A stretch of DNA of 64,000 bases from positions 26,669,036 through 26,733,035 of the forward strand of contig OX463788.1 in assembly GCA_949825025.1 (NCBI GenBank). Reading direction: 5' to 3'. Below the pieces are notes generated by a model. That model searched no databases. It saw nothing but the letters and a program-made list of their open reading frames with translations, and had not been told where the DNA came from. The stretch is from Siphlonurus alternatus (Eukaryota; Arthropoda; Insecta; Ephemeroptera; Siphlonuridae). The translations under genes and the position numbers were made by a program. This document shows, in pieces, positions 10,438 through 19,053 of this stretch. The number at the start of each line of letters is the position of its first letter. Position 1 is the stretch's first letter.

Positions 10438-12633
10438 CTATGTTAAATTTCTAAGACTTATATATTCTTTTACTGAATAAAACTGGTTCGCTAATAGAAA
10501 TTTTTTTAATTCCTTCGCAAATTTTTTGTTACAATCTATATTCTTAATTGCCGTTGGCAGTTTATTATAAATTGTTATAAGGTCAAAATGAGGACATTTG
10601 AAATTTTTTGGCAAGTGAGGATCATTTCTGCTTCTTGTATTATGAGTATGAAGGGTGGCGTTAGTTACAAAAAGTTCAGGTTGATTTCGTACAAACTTTG
10701 CACTTTCTAGTATATACAAACAAGGCAATGTTAGGATTTTTTGTTGCATAAAAGTTTTTTTACAGGACTCTGTTTTTTTGAGATTGTAAATTACTTTTAA
10801 TGCTGATTTTTGTAGTGAGAATAGTGTACTAGCATCTTTTGTGTTACCCCACAATATTATAGCATATAAAAGATGCGCGTGTACATGTGCATAATACAAT
10901 TGTTTATTTAAATTTTCTGACAATTTTTTATTTACATTTCTTAAAACATGAATTCCTTTTGCAATACACTTTGCCTTTGAGTTTATATGTGCCGACCATT
11001 GTAGGTCGTCTGTTATTGTTACACCTAAGTATTTTACTTCCGTAACTTTTTTAATGTTTTGCGATTGAATTGTTATGCGTGGAGTGTAATTATGTTCTTT
11101 GCCTTTTGATTTGAAATGTATGAATGTAGTTTTTTGTGGATTCAGTAATAATTTGTTCTCTGAACTCCAGTCTGTGAGTTCCTCGGTAGTTTTACATGCT
11201 TTCTCTGTGAGTTGTGAAACAGTGGTTGCGATGGTGGCGCATGCGGTATCATCCGCGTACTGCACTTTATCGTCCTCTGTTATCGCATCTGACAGATCGT
11301 TGGTAGCTATTGCATACAGTATCGGGCTAAGGGATGACCCCTGTGGGACCCCTAGGGTTGTTTTGAGCTCCTCTGACATTGCACATAGTATTTCGATGTC
11401 TGTTTCGTACAAGAAAGACACTATTTGTGATCTGTTGTTTAAAAAAGATTTAATAAAATTTTGTTCTCTTCCTTGTACCCCATACATTTCTAATTTTTTG
11501 CATAATAATTCGTGATCCAGCATATCAAAAGCTTTTGAAAAATCAAAAAAGGTGCATGTGACTAATTTTTTTGCTTGCAATGCATCGTAAACTGGCTTGA
11601 GTAATGTATATACTGCAGTTGTGGTGGATTTATTCTTTTTATAGCTGTGTTGTGTTTTTGACAAAATGTTGTTAGTTTGCAGGTGTTCTTCAAGTTGTAT
11701 GCGAAATAAGGTTTCTATAATTTTTGAGAAAGCGGACAATACTGCTATTGGTCTGAAATTTTCTGATAATATTGAGTTTCCCTTCTTAGGTAAGGGTGAT
11801 ACTCTCGCTGTTTTGAGCGCGGTGGGAAAAATACCCTTATAGAAACAAGTGTTTATTATATTATGAAGCGGAGCGGCGATATGATTGGCACAGGCTTTTA
11901 ATATTGAGATAGGGATTTCGTCAATACCAGCAGCAGTTTTGTTTTTTTGTGAGTGTATAACTTTCAGGACATCTTTTGTAGTTATTGGTTGAATTTGCAT
12001 CTTATTATAATCTTTGGCTGTATTTGTATTTGTTGTTTTGCGTGATGTTTTAATTTTGTTGGAAAGTTCCTGCGCGGCGTAGCAAAATTGTTCGTTTAAT
12101 TTTTGGGCAATTTTTACTGGGTTATTTTCTATAGTGTCATTGAACTGTACTGATTTAATATACTTTTTTTCGGATGTCTTTGAATTTTGGTTAATTATGG
12201 ACCATGATGCCTTTACTTTATTTTTGGATGTTTTTACAAGATTATCATTAGACATTATTCTTGCTTTAGCCATATCTTTTCTTAGGTTTTTTAGTTTAAT
12301 TTTGTATTCAGCCTTTTTTGTTGTGTCGACATATTTACTGGTGTAAAATAGTTTTCTTGTTTCTGCCCGTTGTGTTTTAATTTTACGAGTGATCCACCTA
12401 GGTTTATGAGATATATTTCTGATTTTTTTACGTATTTTTGGAAATGCTGTATTAAAATGAGTTTTAAATATTTCATAAAACATATCAAATTTATAATCTG
12501 CATCCGCAGTATCAGTGATGTTAGTCCGCGCATATTCGCGGCGAATATGCGCGCATATTCGCATATTCGCGCATATTCGCGGGCAATCTGCGGCCGCATA
12601 TGCGCGCATATTGAAAATTGACTTTCCCGCCAC
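10438..12633 (-). CDS. LINE ORF2, reverse transcriptase part (interrupted)
   Basis: The 731-residue frame carries a LINE reverse transcriptase, which copies element RNA at a nicked target. Visible motifs, by residue: SPLPKKGN about 279-286, FRPIAVLS about 293-300, motif A FFDFSKAFD with catalytic Asp 364, VPQGSSLSPILY about 429-440, and motif C YADD 459-462. The C-terminal part has the YLGVTITDDLQW block, HTHNTRSRN and a final 'FYSVKEYI' segment. No RNase H domain is seen. The first ~43 residues (12505-12633) come from the inserted MITE and one copy of its target duplication, not from the LINE. The real ORF2 continues upstream into the endonuclease frame (12937-13939). With the MITE and one target copy (424 bp) discounted, the two frames fall in phase. 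The RT core looks intact, but the split makes this copy inactive. Confidence 0.9.
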   Translation of the reverse strand: MAGKSIFNMRAYAAADCPRICANMRICAHIRREYARTNITDTADADYKFDMFYEIFKTHFNTAFPKIRKKIRNISHKPRWITRKIKTQRAETRKLFYTSKYVDTTKKAEYKIKLKNLRKDMAKARIMSNDNLVKTSKNKVKASWSIINQNSKTSEKKYIKSVQFNDTIENNPVKIAQKLNEQFCYAAQELSNKIKTSRKTTNTNTAKDYNKMQIQPITTKDVLKVIHSQKNKTAAGIDEIPISILKACANHIAAPLHNIINTCFYKGIFPTALKTARVSPLPKKGNSILSENFRPIAVLSAFSKIIETLFRIQLEEHLQTNNILSKTQHSYKKNKSTTTAVYTLLKPVYDALQAKKLVTCTFFDFSKAFDMLDHELLCKKLEMYGVQGREQNFIKSFLNNRSQIVSFLYETDIEILCAMSEELKTTLGVPQGSSLSPILYAIATNDLSDAITEDDKVQYADDTACATIATTVSQLTEKACKTTEELTDWSSENKLLLNPQKTTFIHFKSKGKEHNYTPRITIQSQNIKKVTEVKYLGVTITDDLQWSAHINSKAKCIAKGIHVLRNVNKKLSENLNKQLYYAHVHAHLLYAIILWGNTKDASTLFSLQKSALKVIYNLKKTESCKKTFMQQKILTLPCLYILESAKFVRNQPELFVTNATLHTHNTRSRNDPHLPKNFKCPHFDLITIYNKLPTAIKNIDCNKKFAKELKKFLLANQFYSVKEYISLRNLT

Positions 12634-12928
12634 AAAAATAGCAATTTAAAACTGGTTAAAACTACAGTAAATGCTACAGAGAGTCTTTTCTTATTTTTCT
12701 TGGTATAATCCCTTGCTTAATTAGTGTTTGGATTAAATTAGAGTTAATTAATCATGGAATTAAAGCAATCGGCCTTTCAGGCTGCCGAGGTGCTCACGTG
12801 ATTTTAATTGCGCGCGGCCGCCATCTTGAAAGTATCTTTCGCGCATATGCGCGCATTTGCGCGCATATTCGCGCATATTCGCATGCGCATATTCGCGGAC
12901 CAATCTTCGCGCGAATTTCACATCACTG
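12513..12928. mobile_element. hAT-type MITE with exact 8-bp target duplication
   Basis: The 416-bp element begins CAGTGATGT and ends ACATCACTG. It is flanked by identical CGCAGTAT at 12505-12512 and 12929-12936. An 8-bp duplication and a CAGTG-type terminus are hallmarks of hAT elements. Subterminal regions at 12528-12608 and 12838-12910 are packed with GCGCATATTCGC motifs, giving local CpG richness unlike the surroundings. It has no ORF of its own. It splits LINE ORF2 between the endonuclease and RT domains. Confidence 0.92.
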
Positions 12929-12936
12929 CGCAGTAT

Positions 12937-13939
12937 TATAAACTTGTGACCATTCTTCAGTGCTCAGTAGATAGCACAATTGACTTACATTCCTTTCTGA
13001 AAAGATCCTTTTGTTCACATATTTTTGTATGTTTTCTTTGTATTTATGTGTGTGTATTGTTATGTACAACCCTTTGTGATCCGAGCACCCCGTGTCTAGC
13101 ACGTTTGAGGCGTAGGATCGCGAGTCCATGTTAGTTATTATGTAGTCTATTTTTGATTTTGTGGAGGATATTGAAGTCGTAAATTCGCGTGTAGGCAGAT
13201 CATTAGTATTATGTAATAAAAATGTATCAAGTAGTGTGACTAAACGTTTTTTGTTATTTAGTTTGTTATTGATGTTATTTTTTGCAAGTAAATCTATATT
13301 AAAATCTCCACAAATTACAATTTTATCATTTTTTTTGCACTTATTTTTTACACATTTTATTGTTTCCTCTAATTTTACAAAGAAATTATCTGTCTCGGTT
13401 AAGTCATTAGTTGGAGATCTATATACACATAACAGATATATTCCCTGTGCGTTTTCAGTGCTTTCGATCTTTGCGATACAGCATTCTAATATTTTTTCCT
13501 CGCTATGATTAAATTGTATTTCTTTGATTTTAACATTGCTTTTTGCAAATATGGCAACTCCGCCTTTAACATATTGAGTTCTGCAGAAGTTAGACACATT
13601 ATTATAATTTTGTAATTTAAATGATTTTATTTGATCTGGCTTTAAATAATGCTCAGCGAGTAATAGTACATCAATATTTTGATTTTGTAACCAGGCATCT
13701 AAGTCATTTACACAGCTGGTAACTCCTTGTATATTGGTGTAAAATATTTTAAGTGATTTTTGTTCTTTTTGACTATTTTTGTTACTTAAATTATTTTTGT
13801 GAGACAGATATTGTGTATTATTAACATCATTGTTAACATTGCTAGTCATAATATTACTAAATTTATTTACAGGATTTGGTTGTTTATAATCTACTGAATT
13901 GTTTGTGAATATATTATAACTCCAGTCATGGTAATTCAT
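12937..13939 (-). CDS. LINE ORF2, AP-like endonuclease part (interrupted)
   Basis: This is the N-terminal half of LINE ORF2, an exonuclease-endonuclease-phosphatase (APE-type) domain that nicks target DNA to prime reverse transcription. By residue: YTNIQG with Asn 69, LLAEHY with Glu 96, VYRSP with Tyr 173, GDFN with Asp 212 and Asn 214, KIDYI with Asp 265, and CSDHKG with Asp 287 and His 288. All the usual catalytic positions are present. About 60 Asn/Lys-rich residues precede the domain. The start ATG at 13937-13939 overlaps the ORF1 stop as ATGA, which suggests coupled termination and re-initiation. The frame is cut off at residue ~336 by the hAT-type MITE, and the few codons beyond belong to that insert. 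Confidence 0.9.
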
Positions 13940-15228
13940 GTCGGATCCGTCACATAGAATTCCTCGCGAAAATTAGAATTTATGTGTGACGTATCTGAGT
14001 ATGAATAACCATAAGTATCCTCATTCAAACAATGCAGCGCTGATGAAATTGCGCTGGACAACTTCTGTTTTTCATTGTTTGAAACAGGCGGGGGCATAGA
14101 TAACCCTGATGTATAATTATGTAATTGTTGCGGGTAATTTTCATAACTAAAATTATAATTTGACGGATAGTAAATATTATTTTGATGCATGTTTAGTGAC
14201 ACATAATCATTGTTTTTAGGTATTTCACTTTGAGAGCAGTTTGTTTTGTCTTTTACCAACAGTAGGTCTGTGTTCAAGTGTTCATTTGCGTTGAGAATTT
14301 GAGTGGGGGAGTTATTTGGGGGGAACTGAATTGTCACTTTTCCATGTAGAGCGCTTTGTAGCCTCTCATCTCCTCCGATATCATTATCAGAGAGGTGAGG
14401 GTCATTCGATTGAGGATTTGCAGGTTGCTGGCTTCGGGGAGTATTACATTTCACATCAGAACCAGTAGATGACAGTTGTTTGCTGGTTGACTTCCTGTTG
14501 TTTTTTGTTTCATTTGTTGTGGGTGGTGGACTTTGTTTGTTTTTTGACTTGACAGGCTTATTAGTGGCCTCTTTATTGCGATGTGGACCTGTCTGAGTTA
14601 CTGATTTCGTTGTTTTCGAGGTCTCTGTTATCTCTATAGCAAGTGGTGCGAAAGAGTTATGTAGTGGAATTATTTGACAATCAGCTTGTGCCCGCGGTCT
14701 GTTATTTTGTGTGGCCACACGTGCACTTGTTTGTCTTGTGGAGGTTGCATGCGGTGGTGCACTTGTTGTGACTGCATGATTTTTGTTCTTGGGCATCGCC
14801 TCGGGAGTGGGCGTGGCCTCGGGTTGAGTATTTGGGACACAAGACGTGTTACGGGGGATGTAGTGACAGATTACTACATCAATGCCTGTGTTGCAAAATA
14901 CATCTACAATTATATTTCTTACAATTCTCCATTCCAGTTTATCTACACCAGAACCTATACGTGGCAGTGCAAGCTTTTTTACGTTGTATTTTCGGCACAT
15001 ATCCAATAAATTTAATAGAACATTTTGTATTGACTCTATTGTTGGTTTACAGTTATAAGTTGATTTTAATTTTGTAAGCAGGTAAAAGATAAATCTGTTA
15101 TTTGTTTTGAGGTATGCAACTTCCCCAAGACTTTTCTTTTGTTGCAATAATTTTTCCAGTCCATTAAATTTATTGTGAAAAGCTCGTACTATATTACCAC
15201 TTGACATTTCTAGATCTACTGCAGCCTC
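13936..15228 (-). CDS. LINE ORF1 with TARG1/OARD1-like macro domain
   Basis: Residues ~5-127 match a macro domain of the TARG1/OARD1 (ALC1-like) class, enzymes that remove ADP-ribose from glutamate or DNA. Visible landmarks are the 'KFNGLEKLLQQKKSLGEVAYL' type segment (residues 23-43), FYLLTK with Lys 56 and PRIGSGVDKLEW with Asp 99. Lys 56 and Asp 99 align with the catalytic Lys 84 and Asp 125 of human TARG1. Residues ~130-433 are rich in Thr, Asn, Ser, Pro and Lys, probably disordered, with no zinc knuckle or RRM that I can see. The first beta-strand and the start codon are missing because the LINE is truncated at 15228; the few codons beyond belong to the flanking target. The stop overlaps the ORF2 start. 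Enzymatic activity is inferred only from residue conservation. Confidence 0.8.
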   Translation of the reverse strand, partial: EAAVDLEMSSGNIVRAFHNKFNGLEKLLQQKKSLGEVAYLKTNNRFIFYLLTKLKSTYNCKPTIESIQNVLLNLLDMCRKYNVKKLALPRIGSGVDKLEWRIVRNIIVDVFCNTGIDVVICHYIPRNTSCVPNTQPEATPTPEAMPKNKNHAVTTSAPPHATSTRQTSARVATQNNRPRAQADCQIIPLHNSFAPLAIEITETSKTTKSVTQTGPHRNKEATNKPVKSKNKQSPPPTTNETKNNRKSTSKQLSSTGSDVKCNTPRSQQPANPQSNDPHLSDNDIGGDERLQSALHGKVTIQFPPNNSPTQILNANEHLNTDLLLVKDKTNCSQSEIPKNNDYVSLNMHQNNIYYPSNYNFSYENYPQQLHNYTSGLSMPPPVSNNEKQKLSSAISSALHCLNEDTYGYSYSDTSHINSNFREEFYVTDPT

Positions 15229-15232
15229 TGTT

Positions 15233-15643
15233 AACAAAGTACAATATAACCTAGAGCAAAAACACTTAATGAGTTAAATTTTTTTTTTATTTAAGAGTGT
15301 GACGTTATAAATAGATCAGTATGTTGCTGTTTGTTCTTCATCATTTGCAGTTATGGAGTCGTTAAGAGACAAAGAGGCTATGCTGTAAAAGCTTAATCAA
15401 CATAGGTGTCATGGAGAAAACGTATGGAACCGAAAAGCATTTTCCTTACATTCCTTGAATGGATCTGAAACGTGTCGTATATTGGCAATGAACTACATTC
15501 ATTTATATGTATGTAAGATCTTTCCACACAAATAGGAACAAACAGCAACATACTGATCTATTTATAACGTCACACTCTTAAATAAAAAAAAAATTTAACT
15601 CATTAAGTGTTTTTGCTCTAGGTTATATTGTACTTTGTTAACA
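15233..15643. repeat. Central inverted repeat and spacer of the giant palindrome
   Basis: The sequence 15231-15336 is repeated as its complement at 15536-15643 almost without change. Between them lies a 199-bp single-copy spacer (15337-15535). The spacer plus the adjoining arm is a further copy of the region downstream of the ATPase stop, also present at 8205-8389/9598-9640 and, inverted, at 16231-16458. Confidence 0.85.
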
Positions 15644-16456
15644 TTGTTATTCTTCCTCTATTTAAGTACATCAATTATGTACCTTGTTACACACAATTGC
15701 CACTCTCCTAATTCCCATTTAAAGGGATTTAATGTAATGTATACTCTTTTAGTCCCCATTTTCGCATGCAGTTCCACCATTTTAGTTCCCTTTTGCATGC
15801 AGTTCCACTATTTTAGTTCCTGTTTGCATGCAGTTCTACTCTTTTAGTTACCGTGTACATGCGATATTTGCTATGGTAATTTTTTATTTGTACGTAAGTT
15901 GGTGTTTCCATTTTGTTTTATAATTAAAGCACACATTTCCGCACCACCTTAGAGGTAGTGTGCACAGCGCGTTACCCTTGTTTTATGTGTAGGGTTCCCC
16001 AGTTGGCATATATAACACATATATATGTACAGTTTTTCATAACTATACGATAAAGTGTATTCATGACACTTTCTACTTCTTACGCGTTACATTCCCTCAA
16101 TAGGTGTTATGAACACGTTCAAGTTATATATTTAAATAAATATACATAAAATATTGTATAATGTAAATTACATAGGCATCATAATATTCAAATTCCTCAA
16201 CACATATTTCTTCAGCTAAAGTTCAACTGACACAATGATTTGTGTGGAAAGTTCTTACATACATATAAATGAAGGTAGTTCAATGCCAATATACAACATG
16301 TTTCAGATCCATTCAAGAAATGTAAGGAAAATGCTTTTCGGTTCCATACGTTTTCTCCATAACACCTATGTTGATTAAGCTTTTACAGCATAGCCCCTTT
16401 GTCTCTTAACGACTCCATAACTACAAATGAAGAAGAACAAACAGCAACATACTAAT
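15644..16456. other. Right-arm non-coding segment of the palindrome
   Basis: This is the complement of 9598-10234 and 8213-8389 in the left arm. It includes about three diverged 31-bp units at 15772-15846. The open frame at 15635-15847 has a mirror copy in the left arm, and I take it as non-coding. Confidence 0.65.
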
Positions 16457-17626
16457 CTATTTATAGTAGAAGTACTGTCTAATCTCAGGGCTGGCATTTT
16501 TTGGAACGTATACATAGTTTGTCTCCCCAGGAAATATGTTTGCCCTATACCTGAATGCTTCAGAAGTGTTCTGTTTCAAATCACAAAGTAAGTAAGAATA
16601 TGGTTTACTCGTAGCATCAACATAGGATTCATGAATAAGTGTAGGGTTTTGTGGTTCTAATTGTCTGGCGAAGTGAAAGGTCTGACTCTTGTATCTAGGA
16701 TTCTTAAAGAGCACAATATAATGCGCATTAAGTGACATGTCTCTACTTCCTTTCCCTTGATGGAACAAATTTTGTGTAATGAATATAATACTAATGTTAC
16801 GATGGTGACTGCCTTTGGAAAAAAGGTCTACAACGTTCCCATTCGTTTCTCGCATAAGATCATCTATTATAAGAAGTCTCGGTACAGGTGAACTTTCAGG
16901 TGCAATTTCATCCATACTAGGTAACCCTTTTATAAACTTAATTGGAGCCTTTGATATTAAATTGGAATGTAAGGGCTGTACCTCACTATAACACCAAACT
17001 ATTTCATGAATAGGTGAATCTACCATAACGTTAATGTGCTGCAACAGTCTTTAGACAAACAAACTTTTGCCACAGGATGTAGGTCCTGCAACCATGCAAG
17101 TGAAGGGATGTTGCCAAGGCATTGTTCTTAATTTCTCCCACTTATCATGCTCAGCTTTAAAATTTATAGAACTGCGAATATTGGTATTGCGCTCTCTTCC
17201 ATAGTTGTTGGACTCTAATGATTGAAGGTATACTTTAGGCTGGTGATTTTCTAATTTAGAAAATTGTGTTGTAATATTCTCTCTGCTTTTCTCACATATA
17301 TGAAGTGACTCATGCTTTTTTAAGCCTTTCCTGCTTTCAAATTTCTTTTTACACCTTGAACAAAGAAGAACTTGTTTTTCAAACTTTGTATTACATGACT
17401 TTCTGTTAACATGAATTGCATAGTTTTGTTTTCGTGTAAAACTAGTTGAACACTGATCACAGAGATACATTATGATTATTTTAGGCACATACGACCTGTT
17501 GCTGACGGTGGTCCAACGTGAACTGAGGTTCTTGTTGCTATTTTTATTACTTATATGTTTGAAAAGTTGACAGTGAGATGAAGGTTGCTGCTGCTTGAGT
17601 AATACTAAAATACTTTTGATAAACAT
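16457..17626 (-). pseudogene. Polinton-type packaging ATPase with N-terminal zinc fingers, one in-frame stop
   Basis: Two consecutive minus-strand frames in the same phase make one gene broken by a TAA at 17051-17053. The upstream frame (191 residues) has a C2HC finger (Cys 56-Cys 78), a C2H2 finger (Cys 89-His 109) and a Walker A motif GPTSCGKS (181-188) just before the stop. The downstream frame has Walker B RLLIIDD (~56-62), a sensor-like IIFITQN (~86-92) and a C-terminus ending YFYYK. This arrangement fits the A32/FtsK-HerA-like genome-packaging ATPase of Polintons/adintoviruses, which drives DNA into capsids. An upstream Met or Met 53, just before the first finger, could be the start. 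The ATPase is inactive here if the stop is real. No partner polymerase, integrase or capsid genes are nearby. Confidence 0.8.
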
Positions 17627-17778
17627 CTTTTCTTAGAACTAATCATACGTTGAAGTTGAACTTATTGAATAATTTATAAATTCCCAACAAGTACCCTAGC
17701 ACATATAATACTGATGGAATATATAAGTAAAAATTAAATAATTTACAAACGTGAGTAAACATATGGTAACTTCATGCT

Positions 17779-18518
17779 AACGGGAACTAAAATAGTGGAA
17801 CTGCATGCAAAAGGGAACTAAAATAGTGGAACTGCATGCAAAAGAGAACTAAATTAGTGGAACTGCATGCAAAAGAGAACTAAAATAGTGGAACTGCATG
17901 CAAAAGGGAACTAAAATAGTGGAACTGCATGCAAAAGGGAACTAAAAAATAGTGGAACTGCATGCAAAAGGACTGCATGCAAAAGGGAACTAAAATAGTG
18001 GAACTGCATGCAAAAGGGAACTAAAATAGTGAAACTGCATGCAAAAGGGAACTAAAATAGTGGAACTGCATGCAAAAGGGAACTAAAATAGTGGAACTGC
18101 ATGCAAAAGGGAACTAAAATAGTGGAAATGCATGCAAAAGGGAACTAAAATAGTGGAACTGTATGCAAAAGGGAACTAAAATAGTGGAACTGCATGCAAA
18201 AGGGAACTAAAATAGTGGAACTGCATGCAAAAGGGAACAAAAATAGTGGAATTGCATGCAAAAGGGAACTAAAATAGTGGAACTGCATGCAAAAGGGAAC
18301 TAAAATAGTGGAACTGCATGCAAAAGGGAACTAAAATAGTGGAACTGCATGCAAAAGGGAACTAAAATAGTGGAACTGCATGCAAAAGAGAACTAAAATA
18401 GTGGAACTGCATGCAAAAGGGAACTAAAATAGTGGAACTGCATGCAAAAGGGAACTAAAATAGTGGAACTGCATGCAAAAGGGAACTAAAATAGTGGAAC
18501 TGCATGCAAAAGGGAACT
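17779..18518 (-). repeat. 31-bp tandem repeats, right arm (about 24 copies)
   Basis: Units of 31 bp containing AGTGGAACTGCATGCAAAAG, nearly identical to each other, run without spacers between the ATPase gene and the terminal repeat. They are inverted partners of the ~6 units in the left arm. One partial unit near 17965-17980 shows recent internal rearrangement. Confidence 0.92.
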
Positions 18519-18519
18519 C

Positions 18520-19053
18520 CCGAATTACAATAGTTATCCCAGATGTGACTTTGTGCGTGTACGAACACGTTCGTGAGTCACCAGGTAGTTCATCCCTTCC
18601 CCTCCCCCTCCCGTCCGCCTGCCTGCCCGCTCGCTCGCTCGTCCGTCATAGCCGCTTGCCTGCCCACCGCGAGAACCGAGAAGTACTCGTTTTCTCCACG
18701 TGACACAGCCTTAGCTCTGGGGTTCCCTTTGCGACTCGGACACCCCTAAAGCCCTTTCACGGGGTCTACAGGAGGAGGAGAAACACATGGAAGGGCAAAG
18801 AGAGAGCTGCTCTATTGCTCCCCGTGAAACTGCTGAGCTAGCTCGTTTTCCTCCTTGGCTCCGCGTGACCCTGCTGGGCTAGGGCTCTGGGGCTCCCATT
18901 GCGACTTGCACACCCCTAAAACCCTTTCACGGGGTCTTCATGAGGAGCAGCAGTGTCTGGAGGAGCAAGGAGGGAGCTCCTCAGTTGCTCCCCGTGAGCA
19001 GGCTGGGATTGCTCCTTTTGCTCCCTGTGCACCCCGTGCTCCCGCTGGGCTGT
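18520..19053 (-). repeat. Right GC-rich terminal inverted repeat
   Basis: The inverted partner of 7323-7850. It ends CCCGCTGGGCTGT at the outer boundary, beyond which the sequence becomes unrelated AT-rich DNA on both sides. Confidence 0.85.

Larger units (their letters stand above)
10239..15228 (-). mobile_element. 5'-truncated LINE with macro-domain ORF1, nested in left arm
   Basis: A Jockey/CR1-type non-LTR retrotransposon on the minus strand: ORF1 (macro domain), ORF2 (endonuclease plus RT), a 3' UTR of about 200 bases and an AAAT-repeat tail at 10239-10259. The right arm of the surrounding palindrome preserves the pre-insertion site, from which the ends are read as 10239 and 15228 with a short TGTT duplication (10235-10238 and 15229-15232). 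The 5' end falls inside the macro domain, so the copy is 5' truncated, as is usual for LINE insertion. ORF2 was later split by a hAT-type MITE. The precise clade is not assigned. Confidence 0.85.
7323..19053. mobile_element. Large palindromic Polinton-like composite element
   Basis: The two ends are inverted copies that start ACAGCCCAGCGGGAGC at 7323 and end with its complement at 19053. Reading inward from both ends gives the same order: GC-rich terminal repeat of about 530 bp, 31-bp tandem repeats, Polinton-type packaging ATPase sequence, a shared non-coding stretch, diverged repeat units, and a central inverted repeat around a 199-bp spacer (15337-15535). Removing the later insertions at 8390-9597 and 10239-15228 makes the left arm about 1.8 kb, against 3.5 kb on the right. 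The difference is loss of most of the ATPase gene and fewer tandem repeats on the left. No clean target duplication is visible (GGAATC on the left, AATTCT on the right). No DNA polymerase, integrase, protease or capsid gene is present. This is a defective, inverted-duplicated derivative of one end of a Polinton-like element. Confidence 0.75.

Noticed and set aside
17779..18518. CRISPR array
   Set aside because: The 31-bp units are directly adjacent with no unique spacers, in an animal transposon context.
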